From Parus major (lineage: Eukaryota > Chordata > Aves > Passeriformes > Paridae), in contig NC_031770.1 in assembly GCF_001522545.3 (NCBI RefSeq), positions 91,096,339 to 91,160,338 on the forward strand: a stretch of 64,000 nt of DNA, in the 5' to 3' direction. The notes beneath the pieces were generated by a model, which saw only the letters and a list, made by a program, of their open reading frames with translations, did not search any database and was not told where the DNA came from. Shown piece after piece: positions 41,012 through 53,938 of this stretch (its first letter is position 1; each line of letters opens with the position of its first letter). The translations under genes and the position numbers were made by a program.

Positions 41012-41914
41012 TGTCTGGTTGTATGATAAAGGCTGTACAGGATGTAGGCCCAGGCTCCCAGCAAGGGCTACAGCGGCTCTGTGAGGGGAAGCCTGGGCTG
41101 CCCCAGCTGGACACGGCTGGTTCCAGCTGGACACGGCTGGTTCCAGCTGGACACGGCTGGACACAGCTGGTTCCAGCCAGACACAGCCAGCTTCAGCCAG
41201 ACACAGCCGGTTTCAGCTGGTTCCAGCCAGACACAGCCAGCTTCAGCCAGACACAGCTGGTTTCAGCTGGTTCCAGCCAGACACAGCCGGTTCCAGCCAG
41301 ATCCAGCTGCCCACCACAGGGTGTGTCTGAGCCATGGCCAGGGTAGGGGCACCTCAGGAAACACATGTAAGAACAGAGAGAAAACACCACAGAGAAAGAG
41401 AGGGGAAAAACAAGTGAGAGAAACAGCTGTGAGACCGCCAAGGTGAACGGAGGAGCGGGAGGAGGTGCCACAGGCACTGGAGCAGAGATTCCCCTGCGGC
41501 CCATGGAAAAGGCCATGGTGGATCAAGAGGAGGATGATTCCTGAAGAAACCACAGCCTGTGGAAAGCCCATGTTGGAGCAAGGTAAAAGTGTGAGGTGGC
41601 AGAAGCTGCAGAGCAGCTGTGGATTAGCCCCAGCCGCAATTTCCTGCACTGGCTAAGGGAAGAGGTGGAGGAGTTGGGAAGGAAGGAATGAAGTTGAGCC
41701 TAAGAAGAAAGGGTTCTGATTAATCTATCTTTGTTTTTCAGAGTCCAAACGTATTTTAATTGGTAATAAAATAAACTAATTTTCCCCAAGTCAAATCTAT
41801 TTGGCTCATGACAATAATTGGTAATTAATCTCCTTCCTGGGTATCCTGACCCAGGAAAATTTCTGACTTATTTTCTCCTCCCATCCTGTTGCTGAGGGCT
41901 AGTGAGTGCTATGG
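41012..41914 (+). mobile_element. Solo LTR A, avian endogenous retrovirus (ERV-type), sense
   Basis: The sequence follows a common avian LTR layout. It starts TGTCTGGTTG near 41012; a U3 with a tandem array comes next; then a segment like CTCAGGAAACACATGTAAG, where the usual TATTTAAG box has decayed; then an R/U5-like purine-rich stretch (GAGAAACAGCTG, CAGAGATTCCCCTGC). At 41765-41770 and 41770-41775 there are AATAAA signals followed by TTTTCCCCAAGTC, and the GTAATTGGTAATTAATCTCC block typical of this family's end. The 3' end runs directly into LTR B and seems cut by it. No gag, pol or env remnant is present. No target-site duplication is evident. It is the only LTR in the window in the host gene's sense. 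Confidence 0.85.
41105..41309. repeat. Minisatellite inside LTR A (10-bp module, 20-bp unit)
   Basis: About 205 bp is built of 10-bp modules ending in CAGCYRG or GGCTGG, mostly alternating ACACRGCYGG with TTCCAGCYGG to make a 20-bp unit. The first units are identical; later ones vary between GCTGG and GCCAG. It sits in the U3 part of LTR A. Because 20 bp is not a multiple of 3, all frames stay open and produce spurious repetitive peptides on both strands. Confidence 0.95.
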
Positions 41915-42990
41915 TGTGACACTGGCCAAACTCCAGGCATCCATGGAAGTCATTTGCTTACCCTCTTCTGCTACAGCTGGGCAGAGGAAAGGGAAAAAAT
42001 TAACAAAGGGCACATGGGTTGAGATAAGGATTGGGAGAAAAAACACTCTAAGGGCAAGACAGGTTCAAATTTAAAGATAAACAGTAAATTTATTATTAAC
42101 AGAGTCAGAGGAGGATAATGAGAAAAAAAATAAGCCTTTAAAACACCTTTTTCCCGTCCAACCCCTCTCTCCTTCCCACTGACAGGGAGTCAGGGTGTGG
42201 GGGTTTTTGTCAGTTCATCAGTCACTATCTTCTGCTCCCCAAGGAAGAGAAGTCTTTTCTTTTATACCTTGGTTTTCTATTATGCTGTGTGGTCCCCACC
42301 ATGGTCAAACTGTCATCCCAAAACTGTTGTGGTATATGTCACTCATCTATGGGGTGCAGTCTTTTAAGGATAGGCTGCTCTAGTTTGGAAACAAGGGCTC
42401 TCTCTTAATCTCTGGAAACAGGGGCCCTCTCTCTCTCCATTCAGGTCTCTCTCTACACCACAGCTTTCTCTGTCATCCACCCCCTCTGGCGTGAACACTC
42501 TTCCTAGGGGCTGCAAGTGGATTTCTTCATTCCCTGTAGGCATCATGAATTACAAGGGAACAGTTTGTTTTACCATAGTCCTCACCATGGCTTGCAGAAG
42601 AATCTTGGCTCTATAATTGAAGCAGATTGCCTCCCTCCTTTTTTTCCACTGACCTTGGTGTTGCTGAAGTGTTGCTTGGTGTTGTTTTCCCTCACATGTC
42701 TGCAGTTTCTTCTCTGACTAGAAGAAAAGCTGCTGCTTGTAGGTACCATTTTTATTAAGTTCCACTAATTTAAAGATTTTTGCAAAGTATTGGAGAGCTG
42801 AGAAGTCGATCTTGTCTAAGCTTTGCATTGGGGAATCACTCATTATGTTTCCACTGCCCACCACCATTGTCTGGGCAGCAGTGGCTGCCGTGACACTGGT
42901 GCTACTTAACGCCTCTCTCCTTGCGAGGTGCCGGGAAGGGGAAGCTGCCACTCGTGCTGCTCCTGCCCTTTTTACCTGCACTGCACCTGG
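41915..42990 (-). mobile_element. Solo LTR B, related avian ERV LTR, antisense
   Basis: The + strand starts TGTGACACTGGCC, the reverse of this family's 3' terminus. It continues with GGGTTGAGATAAGGA, a reverse AATAAA (TTTATT at 42089-42094), GGATAATGAGAAAAAAAA, AAAACACCTTTTTCCCG, GGGGTGCAGTC...AGGCTGCTCTAG, GGGCTGCAAGTGGAT and CACTGACCTTGGTGTTG, in the order expected for the reverse complement of the same type of LTR. The U3 end (about 42760-42990) is more diverged and the terminal CA is not certain, so the right boundary is approximate. No internal viral coding is present. It lies tail to tail with LTR A. Confidence 0.8.
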
Positions 42991-43250
42991 CTAGGAGTGG
43001 ACAGGCAGGCAAGACGTAGAGGCACATAGAGGTAGTCTGACAAATTTTTCTATTCAAGACTTTTCTGTAAGCGTTTTTTGGATTAGTACAATATAAAGAT
43101 CTTGATAAAATACATTTCAAGTTGATGTACTTGAAGTTTCCTCACATATTTGCCTTTTCTTATAGTTACAACCCACCCCAGAAGATGAGGGTAACCCAGT
43201 ATCTTAGTAATAGAAACCTGGCAGGAGGTTAGGGTTAAGCAAAACTGAAT

Positions 43251-44050
43251 GACTGGTGTTTATATGTGCAGGGTTTATTTTAGAACAATTGCATTGCAAA
43301 GAAAAGCTGGTATGTAGCCTTTTTGATTGTTATTAACTTCAGGAATATAACAATGTAAAAGCATAAAAGGAACACTTTTGAAAATGTATACAGAAAAGAA
43401 AGATAAAATGAGAGGATGAGAGTAGAAAGATAGAACCACCCATGGATCCAGCAATGAGACTTGATTATCTGTCTCTTGGTCAGAATCATGGTTGCCATCT
43501 TGGTCTGTTCCAGCTGGGGGAAGCCCATGAAGCACCAGCTCAGTGGGTTAACTTAATTTCAGCTTTAGGTAGAAGACCCAGGCACCACCCCTGGGGATGG
43601 GCATTTTACATTATTGCAACTTCATGGGTTTTGCAGAGTTCTCTGGTGGAAGCCCCCAGAACTGAGTCTAGGCATGCTTCTGGAGTCACTGGTTTATGAC
43701 ACCTTTCAAGACATTGCCTCTCATGTCAGTATGGTTGAGCCAGTTATGCCCCATCAGAAGGGGCGAATACCTTCAGGCCAACATACAGACATCCTCTGTG
43801 AATGGCATTGTCCAACGCCTTCCTCAGGGAAGGTAGATGGGAGGAAGTTTTAGAACCGAGTCAGTTGTGAAACAGGAGGACATTAATAGTATAGAGCACT
43901 ACCCTTCCTCTGCAGGGTCTGCTTCTTACCTGCCTTCTGCCTTACCTGCCTTCCTTCTGCCTTACCTGTCTCAAAACTCAGCACACATATAACTCTTCTT
44001 GTCCCCCTTGGGTGTGTGGGTGTGCAAACCTGATGCCTCCTCCACAAATG
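43251..44050. other. Unclassified moderately GC-rich stretch with a small tandem array
   Basis: The composition stays above intron background from about 43.44 to 44.05 kb. At 43924-43970 a unit like CCTTCTGCCTTACCTG is repeated about three times. Open frames are short (85 and 79 aa on +) and unlike known proteins. It may be a further old LTR or ERV fragment next to the LTR pair, but I cannot place it. Confidence 0.35.
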
Positions 44051-46288
44051 GCAAGAATGTTTTAAGTCATTAACCATTAACATTCCAGTCTCTCAGAACT
44101 GTAAGTCTGCAAAATCTTTCAGTGCATTGACTTAGGGCATAAAAGAATGTATTTGTCTTTGTTTATTGCAAAGTACAATGCCAGCTTAAAAAATGATCTT
44201 CTGGTATTTCAAGGAGGATGCTATAGAAAAAAAAATTATTTGGCTCCTAAGAATCCATATTGTAGGAGTAACACGCATAACAGAATCAAAGTGGGTTGGT
44301 GTAGAAATCATACCAAGAACTCAAGATGTCCACTCATTGCTCAGATAAGTTCATTTGTATGAACAAAATTCAGACCAAATGGAGAAAACATGAATGAGGG
44401 AGAAAAAGCTCTGCACTGATATAACTTTTTTTGGTCTTTTTATTGTGGGGTCTTTTTTTGGTTCTCCCCTGTAATGTGAAATGTTGAGGCTAGCTGCTTC
44501 TGACTCAAGCTGATTTTCCTTTCTTCCCCTACAATGCATGCTAGTTTCCTGTAATTTAGCAAGAAATGTTAGATGCAGAAAATACTATAGTGCTATCCAA
44601 AAAAACCCCAACCCCATCCCTTATAACAAGAACTCTTTGAATCACTTCTCAAAGAAGAGAGAGATATATAAGATTAGAAAATACATTCCTAAATTAATAA
44701 TGAACTGTCAGAGAGTACACTCCAGATGTAGGGCAGAAGAGAAAACCACTCTTATTTATTTAATAGAACAAGAGGCACATTTTCATAAAAACTGCAACGT
44801 CTGGTGAAGGTGAGAGAACATACAAAAGCATGAACATAAACTGTGGCAAGCCTTATGGTAGTTCTGCAGTTTGAAGACTGGGGGGAAAATCAACCTGGTT
44901 ATTTCTGGAATTGGAGTAAATGAGGTGGAAAAGAATAGGAATATTAGGTTGACAAGTACACAGAAGGTAAAAAGATTAGAGCAAACAGCTAATTACCACA
45001 TGGGAGACAACGTTGCTTAAAATGAAAGGAAGAAATTTCAGAAAGCTTTTTGCTGACTTGTATTGCCTTGACTGTATGCCTTTATCTGTATTTAAAGCTC
45101 TTCTTGCTTTGATCTCTGACTCTTCTATTTGTTTTCCAAAGCTCAAAATTGGCAAGAGATGGGGAACCACCTGACTGGTGTAATTGAGGCGTGGAGTTCC
45201 TCTTATGTGTTTTTGTATATGAAAGTGGTCTTTAATAAACCTAATTTTGCAAAGAACATCTAGTTCAATGACACTGCTCTACTAGTGTTTTGTTTACAGT
45301 TATTTATCTTTTGTAGTTCTGGATGCCAATTAATGAATTATAGCTTAATTTTACCATAAATTTCAAGGGCAAATTGTTTGGTTTTTTTGTTTGGCTTTTT
45401 TTTTTTAAAGCCATGGATTTTCTTAACCCCCTAGAGCTTAAAAAAATGGCTTTTTTGGTGGGCTTTTTGTTTATTTCTATCTTTTTAATGATCTGTTCAA
45501 TGTTCAAGAGGCTCTTTCAAGGTGAAATTTGAACAAAAGCAGGTTTTCTGGCAGGGTTATCCTATACATACTCAATCTCATATCCCTATTTCATAATACA
45601 GAAATTAACTAGTGATTAGCTAAACTACCAGTATAGATTTGTTTTTTGTGGGACAGCGATGGTGTCTTATATCCTGCTTATGAGAAATTAATCATTAAAA
45701 AAACAACTCACTATTATCAGCCAGGCCCAAAAAAATTGTGTTTAGTGATGCTTCAGTAAAGGACCTAAACATTTTTCTTCAATCAATTTTACCCTCAAAA
45801 ATACCCTGATTTTGGGAAATTATCTTATAAACAATATTGCACTGTAATTATAGCTTATAAAAAATTCCATTTTGTATGTAAAGGTAAGACTATTAGTCAG
45901 AAGGGAAATACAAGGTAATTTTTTTTGAAGCTATTAAATGGGAGTATGCTGGTTTTGTTTGTTTTCTAGTCAGTTAATGTTTATAACACTGAACAAAGGA
46001 CATCACTGGTTTTTCTGAAGCAACATCTGGAGGATAGACAGGATAGGCTAAGCTACATCTAATTGTAGGAAGTATCTCTGAGTGAGTCAGGGCCCGAGTA
46101 TCTGCTTCTAGGTGCCCTAAATTTACCTGTCTTCATCTTAAAATGAGTCCTAACACACAAAAAAAATTGTCTTTAGTAGGTACAAATAGGTCTTTCTTTC
46201 ATTGTTTTCTGGAGAGTGCATAGATGTGTGAACATAAGAGAGTTTTAAAGGTCAAGGACATGTTTGAAATTTTGCAGTGAATGTTTAG

Positions 46289-46594
<306 letters not shown>

Positions 46595-49500
46595 TGATGT
46601 TTCAGTTCTGCTTGGGATCTGAGTAATTGGCTGGTATGGCATTAACTGTGGTGTTTATTTTGTAGCACATTTAAAATGCTACTTTATCACAGCCATAATT
46701 TTGAATTTTAAATTTAATTTACACTGGTACTGCAATTTCTGATTGATTTTTATTTTTTTTAATGAAATTTGTCAGGTCTCCAAAGCTGTTTTCAGAAATG
46801 GATTCATCTAAATGGTTTTCTTATTATTTCCTAAATTATTTTTTGGAAGCATCTTTAGGAAATATCTAACTTCAGGGGTGTAATGATAAAAATGAGAGGA
46901 GATACAGATCCCAACTGGTCTCCAAAATGCATCACTAATCTTGTTGTTGTAGAAAATTAAAAAGATGACAACAAAAATATATGTATATATAAAATTATAG
47001 ACAAAAATAGCAGTTGAAACTTACTCTGTAGAAGGTGTTAGACTGCAGTGATGACTCAATTTTTGTTAGAAATAAGGACAAGCATTTCTTGTGTCTACCA
47101 AGGATTGTGCTCATTAAACTGGAATAATACCTTTTGTATAGCTTAAAGTATTACTGGTAATAAGTAATAAATAATTACTGGTATTAAATGGTTCTATGAG
47201 AACTGCAGCCTTTGATGGGGAAAGTTAGTAGGTACAGTGGTATTAAGTCACTTCCTTGTTGAATTATAAGGGTGTTTTGGGTGTAATTCAGGATTTCTTT
47301 CAAACTGAGTGTGTGGTGTTGCTTTGGTTGTTTTGGGGTTTGGATTTTTTTACTGCTATTTTTCTTTATTCATGGAAAATGCAGGGCTTCTAATACTTAA
47401 AGTTATAGAAGGCTCATTTTCAGATTACTTCTCAAACTCCAAGTGATTTTTTTCTGTGGTTTCATAGATCTAATCCTTGACTGATAGTGTTTATTCTGAA
47501 AAATTTGCCTACAATCAGTTAAGTGCCTGAAATGTTTTTATTGATGCAGTTGAACTGAATCTAGAAATTAGTATGGTTTGATGGCAAGTGAGTAAATCCA
47601 TTACATTGGTCACCACTTTAGAGGAAATCGCTGTATCTTAGAGACCACAGGCACCTTCAAATGCTTGGTGTGCTTTGATCATATTTTTCTAGGACTGTTG
47701 AAACTTTACCTCCCTTTATTGACAGTGACAACGTCTACTCCGTATTGATACGTATCTTTCTTTCATATCTCAGTAATGTTTTGAAATTATAGTGTGTTTT
47801 AAAGTCTCTTGAATTCAATATGCATATTGTGGGGATTACATAGATGCAAAAAACAGGGGCATAAGAGGTGTCATGAGTAGCTCAAACTTTTTTGGCTCGA
47901 GTTTTCTCTTTGAGTTGGTAGCTCACAGTATGTCTCTCCTTAGTAGCTACTCCCCCTTCCTTTTTTACCTCAAAGCCTTATCACCTGGTAAGTCAGGTAA
48001 TTAGTCTCTTGGATTTTAACTAATATGGGGACTGTGAGAAATGACTAACTATCATTGGCATAGCCTTTATAAGCTTTAATAGGTAAATTGAAAACCAGAA
48101 ATCATGAACACACTAGGAACTGTTTTTGTTGCCTCAATAGGAAGCTGCTTTCTATGCACCTCTATTATTCTCTTCTATGAGATGCATGCAATAGCATATT
48201 TCATCCTTTTATGCAATCTGAGCAGTTTGTTTTTCATATTGAAAAGCACAGTGAAAAAGGCAAAAGGACATCTCTTGACTGTCAGTTTAGGAACACATGC
48301 ATGGAGCCACAGGCTGTAATATAATGACACTTCCTGCTGGCCTACTTTCTTGTAAAAACCCCAGCAGGAAGAGCTGTAATTAACAGTGACAGACAGCACC
48401 ACTTTCTGGTTAAACAACACTGCCCCCTTTCAGATTTAGGGCTGTAAACCTGGCATTGTCAGTGAACTTTAAATTGACTTCATAATGTGACATCCAGCTC
48501 TGGAAAAAGTGATGAATGTCACTCAAGTGACGGCATTTCAGTGTAGAGACATGCAGTGGGTACCAATGGTTCTAGAAGGAATTGTAGCAGTGAAGGGTTA
48601 GGTGGTTTTTTATGAAATCTTGGAGTGATTTCTGCTGCAATGGCTAGCTGATTTAGCCACGGTTTAATAAGTTGCATAACTGCTCCCTAGAACACCTGTT
48701 TTTAATAATGACAACTTCTGGCTTCTGTGTCACATGTGATTTTAAGACAGGGGTTCAGTTCCCCTAGGACAGGGGAATACAGACCAGATATTACCAGTCA
48801 GTAAATCCCTTTATAATCACTCTGCCAGCTACCCATCCCCAGCTAGTTTGCCTTCCTGAACTATATGGCTATCCATGGTTTTGGCCAGCTCTTTCATTCT
48901 TCTCTTGAGTAAGAGAATTACTGTTCAGTTGGAAGCAAGGGAAGCATTGAAGTGCTACTGAATGCTGCTGCCAGCTGAGAGTCTGGGATATTATGGGCTC
49001 AGGATGCAGAGTTTGAAAAACTCAGTAGGGCACTAAACCAGGAAACAAGGCAAGCAAACCACTTCAGTGGTGATGGAATGGCTTCTGAAGTTATACCCAT
49101 ACTTGGTATCCCTGTCAGAGAGAGAACATTACATCTCCATCTCTGGGCTAAGATTCTGACCTCTGCATTTTGCTTAGTATATTCTTCATTTATGACCTGG
49201 GTTCCTGTGCAGCAATGACATAACTGGATCCTTTGTGCTTTGAAAATGGAGAAATAAGAATGAACCACATTATGGCACTGTATGCCCTTGAAGATTGGTA
49301 GTATTTATGTAACTTAACCTGCTGTCACCCATATACCATGTGGATATTAACATTAACTCAATCAGATCTTTGTGGCAGTAGATCAGAGAGTTTAACAAGA
49401 CACTAGTGTATTTGGGCAGTTACTGAATTCTTAGGCTGAAATGTAGGTTTCTTCATGGAATCATTCCTTCACCAGATTTCTATGTGTGTTTCTGAGATTC

Positions 49501-50375
49501 TCTAATATTTTTAACAATACTTTAATTTTCCTCAGTGATCTCATCAGCTCTCTAAGTTCTGGTACTGGTGGAAACCTGAATTGTTCTTATTTTCTAGAAA
49601 TAAAATTATCTGTGGAAGTTTCAAACATATAATTATATCAGTGAAAAGAATTATGAACTTCAGAAGTAGTAAGTTCAGTTTATAGAATTAGGCAGCTTAA
49701 AACATTAAATGATTTATTGATCATTACAATCACTCTTTTGTATATAAACATAATTTTTTAGCAATGGAATTGGAGAATTGAGGGATAGCTCCTTTTTTGT
49801 AATATGTGGTTGTTTTCTATAACTGCAGTAGTTTACATCATAGGAAATATGTTTAGGCTTTGCAGGGACTGCAGAAGGAGAAGACAAAGTACTTGGATTT
49901 GTGAGATTTTGTTTAATTCCCTAGTAAAATCAGTTTAATTCCTACTTTTCTAAAATGAAGTTAACAAGCCATTTTTTGAAATGGTGCTTTGAGGGCTACG
50001 TACAGAATTAAAAAATCAGCATTGCTTTATCGTTGTAGTAGTTTTCTTTGGAAAGTCAGAAGTATTCCTTCCATACAGAAAACTTGCTTATATTTGGCAA
50101 TAGACAAATTCTCTTTAAATTACAGCAGTATCTGAACCGTTATGCATAGTTATAATTTGATGGTCTTCTATTAAAGTATCATGGCCTGCCATTCAGGAAA
50201 AACAGCTGTCAAGTGGAAAAAATTTAGTGAAAGTACAAAACTCATTTTGCAGTGCATTCCTAGTCATCTACATAAAATGAAGCATCATGGGGTTTAGCTT
50301 ATATTTAGATATACTAATGTCTGCTACTAAACATTAAGATGCCCTCTAAGGTTAACAATCCTTGGTTCATTTTAA

Positions 50376-50600
50376 GTTGTTTGGGGTTTTTTGTTTTGTT
50401 TGTTTTGTTTTTTTGTTGTTGTTGGTTGGTTTTGGGTGGGTTTTGTATTTTTTTTGTTGTTGTTTTTTTAAATTATTTTAATTTTTTTAATCTTGGTTTA
50501 ATGTTTTTCTTTTGTTTTGTTTGGGGATTTTTTTGTTTTTGTTTCAGCTTTTTTTTTGGGTGTGGGTGTATGCAGTTGTTTGTGTTGTGTCTAAACACAT
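50376..50600. repeat. Long T/G-rich low-complexity patch
   Basis: About 225 bp of TTTTG, GTTT and TTGTTGTTG motifs with scarcely any C. It is the longest such patch in the window. The 89-aa Phe/Cys/Val-rich frame it creates is an artefact of composition. Confidence 0.8.
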
Positions 50601-51007
50601 TTTTGTAGTGTAGAATTGGTGGACAGTGTTTAAACAACAGGCCAGATGTACTGGGCTTGGTGTTTATTCATAGCTTTCCTTGACCTCTGTTCTACAGCAG
50701 CAGCTATTCCTTGCCACAGAAAGAGCTCAGGAAGAATGTCCCCCTATTCTACTTGCCCTCAGGCCATATTTCCTTTCTTCTTTTGTTCTCTGATTTCTCA
50801 AAGCTTTCTGCTCACACCCAGCATTAACATTTATACTGTCAGTCACCTCATTCTCCCTTATGCACCTTTGAAAAGCTTCTTTTCAAATCCCTTTTGACAT
50901 CAACAGCAGAAAGCAGTGATGCACTTCCATGGTGTATAGCCTTTGAAGAAATTTTCTTGTTTTTTCACCTCTTGCAAGTCTAGTTCTTCCTGACTATCTG
51001 TTATGTA

Positions 51008-51135
51008 GTGGGGGATTGTTTTGTTTTGGTTGTTTTTTATTTTGTGGTGTTTTTTTATTTATTTTTTTTTTATTTTTTTTTTGTTTGGTTTGATTTTTGA
51101 TGTTGCTGTGTTTGGTTGTTTTTTTTCTATTATTC
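51008..51135. repeat. T/G-rich low-complexity patch
   Basis: TTTTG, TTTAT and GGTTTG motifs with long T runs. It lies only 400 bp from the patch ending at 50600. Confidence 0.75.
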
Positions 51136-51714
51136 AATACTTTTTGGCTATATAAAATAAACAAAAAAATTGAAAAAAATTCCCCAACCAACTTAGTATG
51201 ATTCTGTGAGTTTGCTAAGGTAATTTTCCTGACACTGTGATTTTTTCCAGTCAACATGGACCCCCGTGAAGATAATGGGCTTCTAGATCAAGCTGATGTT
51301 TTTTGGGTTTTGCTTGTTTCCCTGCCTCAAGTACCAAAGTACCTTTTCTGCGCTAAATTTTAAGAGTAAAAGTTTGCTTGTCATTTGGTCAGTGCTTGAA
51401 CTGCTTCCTACTTGTTATCCATGAGTGTGGTTAGTGGCTGTGTAGTTCCCCCAGCAAACTGTGATACAATGATGAGAGTAGTTACTCTCTGAACATGGAT
51501 GAATAATCCAATGAATAATTTGAGGCAAATATTTCAAAATCACAGTAGGAAGCTAAATTGGCAAGAAAATACCAACTTTATGCAACTTGTATGCATAATG
51601 ATTCCCTGCTATTCAGTGTGAGATGAGTAGTCTCCTGAATCTTCAACCATTGCCAGCTAATCTCTGTGGTTTAGTCATGGGTGCTCTTTTATCTATTAGA
51701 CAATATTTAATTTT

Positions 51715-51805
51715 CATAGAATCATAGAAGATTGGAAGAAACTGTAAAAATCATCTATCTCAAAACCCAACCACCACCATGGGCAGGGAACCCTTCCATT
51801 AACAG
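51715..51805 (-). mobile_element. CR1 LINE 3' tail remnant
   Basis: The + strand shows CATAGAATCATAGAAGATTGG, cut here at its octamer tail, then AAAAATCATCTATCTCAAAACC and CCATGGGCAGGGAACCCTTCC: the antisense CR1 3' end. Only about 90 bp remains and it is diverged, with the usual GGTTTGGGTTGG core partly lost. It is antisense to CSMD1. Confidence 0.75.
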
Positions 51806-53938
51806 ATTCAGTTATTGGAATAATTTCGATTGTTCCAGTGATGTGAAACTTCAAGTGAATGACTTGTGAACATCAGTGGATTAATATATCCAGCTCAGAA
51901 AAGCTTTAAAAGATTTTAATGAGTATCTAACGATGAAATCAAGAGTTAGGCAGTTCATTTTATATTCTCTTATGTGGGTTTTGGGAAGTATTCAATTTGT
52001 CACTCCCAAACCTGTAAGTATTTTTTATTCTGCTGCTTTTTTTGGAAAAAGAAGTGTAAATTCTATAAGTTTAATCTTTTTAAATAGTTAAGGCACAAAC
52101 TGCCTTTTTCTTAGCTTTTCATTGGTAAGAAAACTTAACTAACAAAAGCTGCTGCTGTTGTAATATTGACAGTTTTTTCTGTTAGTGTAATTTGTCATAA
52201 GATATATTTCTATTTTTAGTTAAATACCTCTTGCTATTTTGGTAGCCTGATTTTTTCAAACTGAGATTTTTGTTGAACATTTTATCAATATATGCTTGTA
52301 TATGCACACAATGAAATAAACCAAAAACTTTAAATAGTGAAAGTAGAGACTGAAAAAGGACTTGTTTTTTTAAGGCTGAAATTTGTAATTGTGCATCTCT
52401 GGAGTAGAAGTGATTGTTTTCTGAGATGAATTTGGGTATAGATTTCCTTTGTCGACTGCAGTCGTTACAAAGGAAAATGTGGGGTTTTTTTCTTTCTTTA
52501 GAAACTTTTCTTTAAAATAGTATCTTTTTATAATGATATCATATGAATGACTGCTATTGATGACGTACAGGAAAGAAATCTTAATGCAGTTTAAAAAGCC
52601 CCCTAATATTTCATGGATCACACCATGCCATAATTAGTAGCAGCAAAATCTCAGGGAAGTAGAGGTCTAGCAGGGGTGTGAACATGTTCTGTAACACCTC
52701 AGCTACCTAACCTAGAATATCAATGATTATACATGTCAAAGGGTTTTTAACAATATCAGCCAAAGAAAGTTTTTTAAAATTCTTCATATATTCAGAAAAC
52801 TTCTGAAAAATGAATTGCTGTGTTTGTGAGGAGAGATGAGTAAAATATTCTGCAGTGTTCTGAAGTGTATGAATGAGTTAGAGAAGCAAAATTTCTTTCA
52901 CTTAAATGTCACATTTCAGCAATATTCAAAGGACCAGGAGTCAGAAATCTCAAATTCTAGTTCCTTAAAATGTCCAAGGGCAGAAATTTCCTAATAAGAA
53001 GTTCTGGGAAATTCTCCTAGAAAAAAAGGCACTGTACTGAAAATTGTGATGGAATACACCCTACTACTTGAATTGTCTGAAAAATTAAATTATATGGTGT
53101 AGGTCTCTTTATCAACCCCTGAATTTTGTACTTAGACGAAGAATAACTTTTACCTTATGTCATGGCCATTATGTCAGTCAATATGTAAGCTATGTCAGCT
53201 GTGTTCTGCTTTCCAGCTTTCACACAGGCTCAATCTTTCCAGTTTGATCCTAAATGAGGGAAAGACATCCTTCCTCTGGCTGATAGCCCTTGCAAAAGGA
53301 ATTACATGTTTTAAGATAAGTTCTTGGAACTGTCTTTTTGTCTGCCTCTGACTCTGCAAGGGATTATTCTGTGCTTCTGGTGACTTACTGATCTATGTAA
53401 GAGCTACTGTGATCTTTGTCCTTGGTCAGTGAATAGTAACAAACACAGTGTTGGTGGTTCATACCTTGCAATGATTTAGTGGACTTGAAACCTCCCTCCA
53501 CAAAATTCTTCCTCCTGCTACTATTTGAGATCACAAACCTGAAAGGAAAATATTTTGATAAAAATGAACTTACTAGAGAGAAATATTAAGGAGTTGGTCC
53601 TCTGCTACTGTGAAGTGCCAGTGCTAAACCAGAGCAGCATACTCTAGCATGGAAAACAGAAGTGGAAAGTCGGTGTTGTAAAAAGGTTTTTTTTGCACTC
53701 TTTGTGCAGCCTCAATAACTTAACTACAGTGGATTCATGCTACTGCTATATCCTGAGAGATCATCATCCCAACTGTGCTGATATTAATATCCCGTTTCAT
53801 GTTCTTTCTTGTCTGTCTTCATTGATACGTGTTTGTATGACTAATATTAACTTGTGAAAAACACTTAAAGAGTTTTTTGAAATGTCACAATTATCTAAGT
53901 GCTGTTATTGCCTCATCTGAATGAGTATGAAGGTTATT

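Noticed and set aside
40993..41446. Repetitive open frames of 117 and 121 aa on + and 107 aa on -
   Set aside because: They are translations of the 20-bp minisatellite in LTR A. The unit length leaves every frame open, and the flanking parts are LTR sequence.
50339..50608. 89-aa Phe/Cys/Val-rich frame resembling a membrane protein
   Set aside because: It is a T/G-rich low-complexity patch; hydrophobicity follows from T-rich codons.
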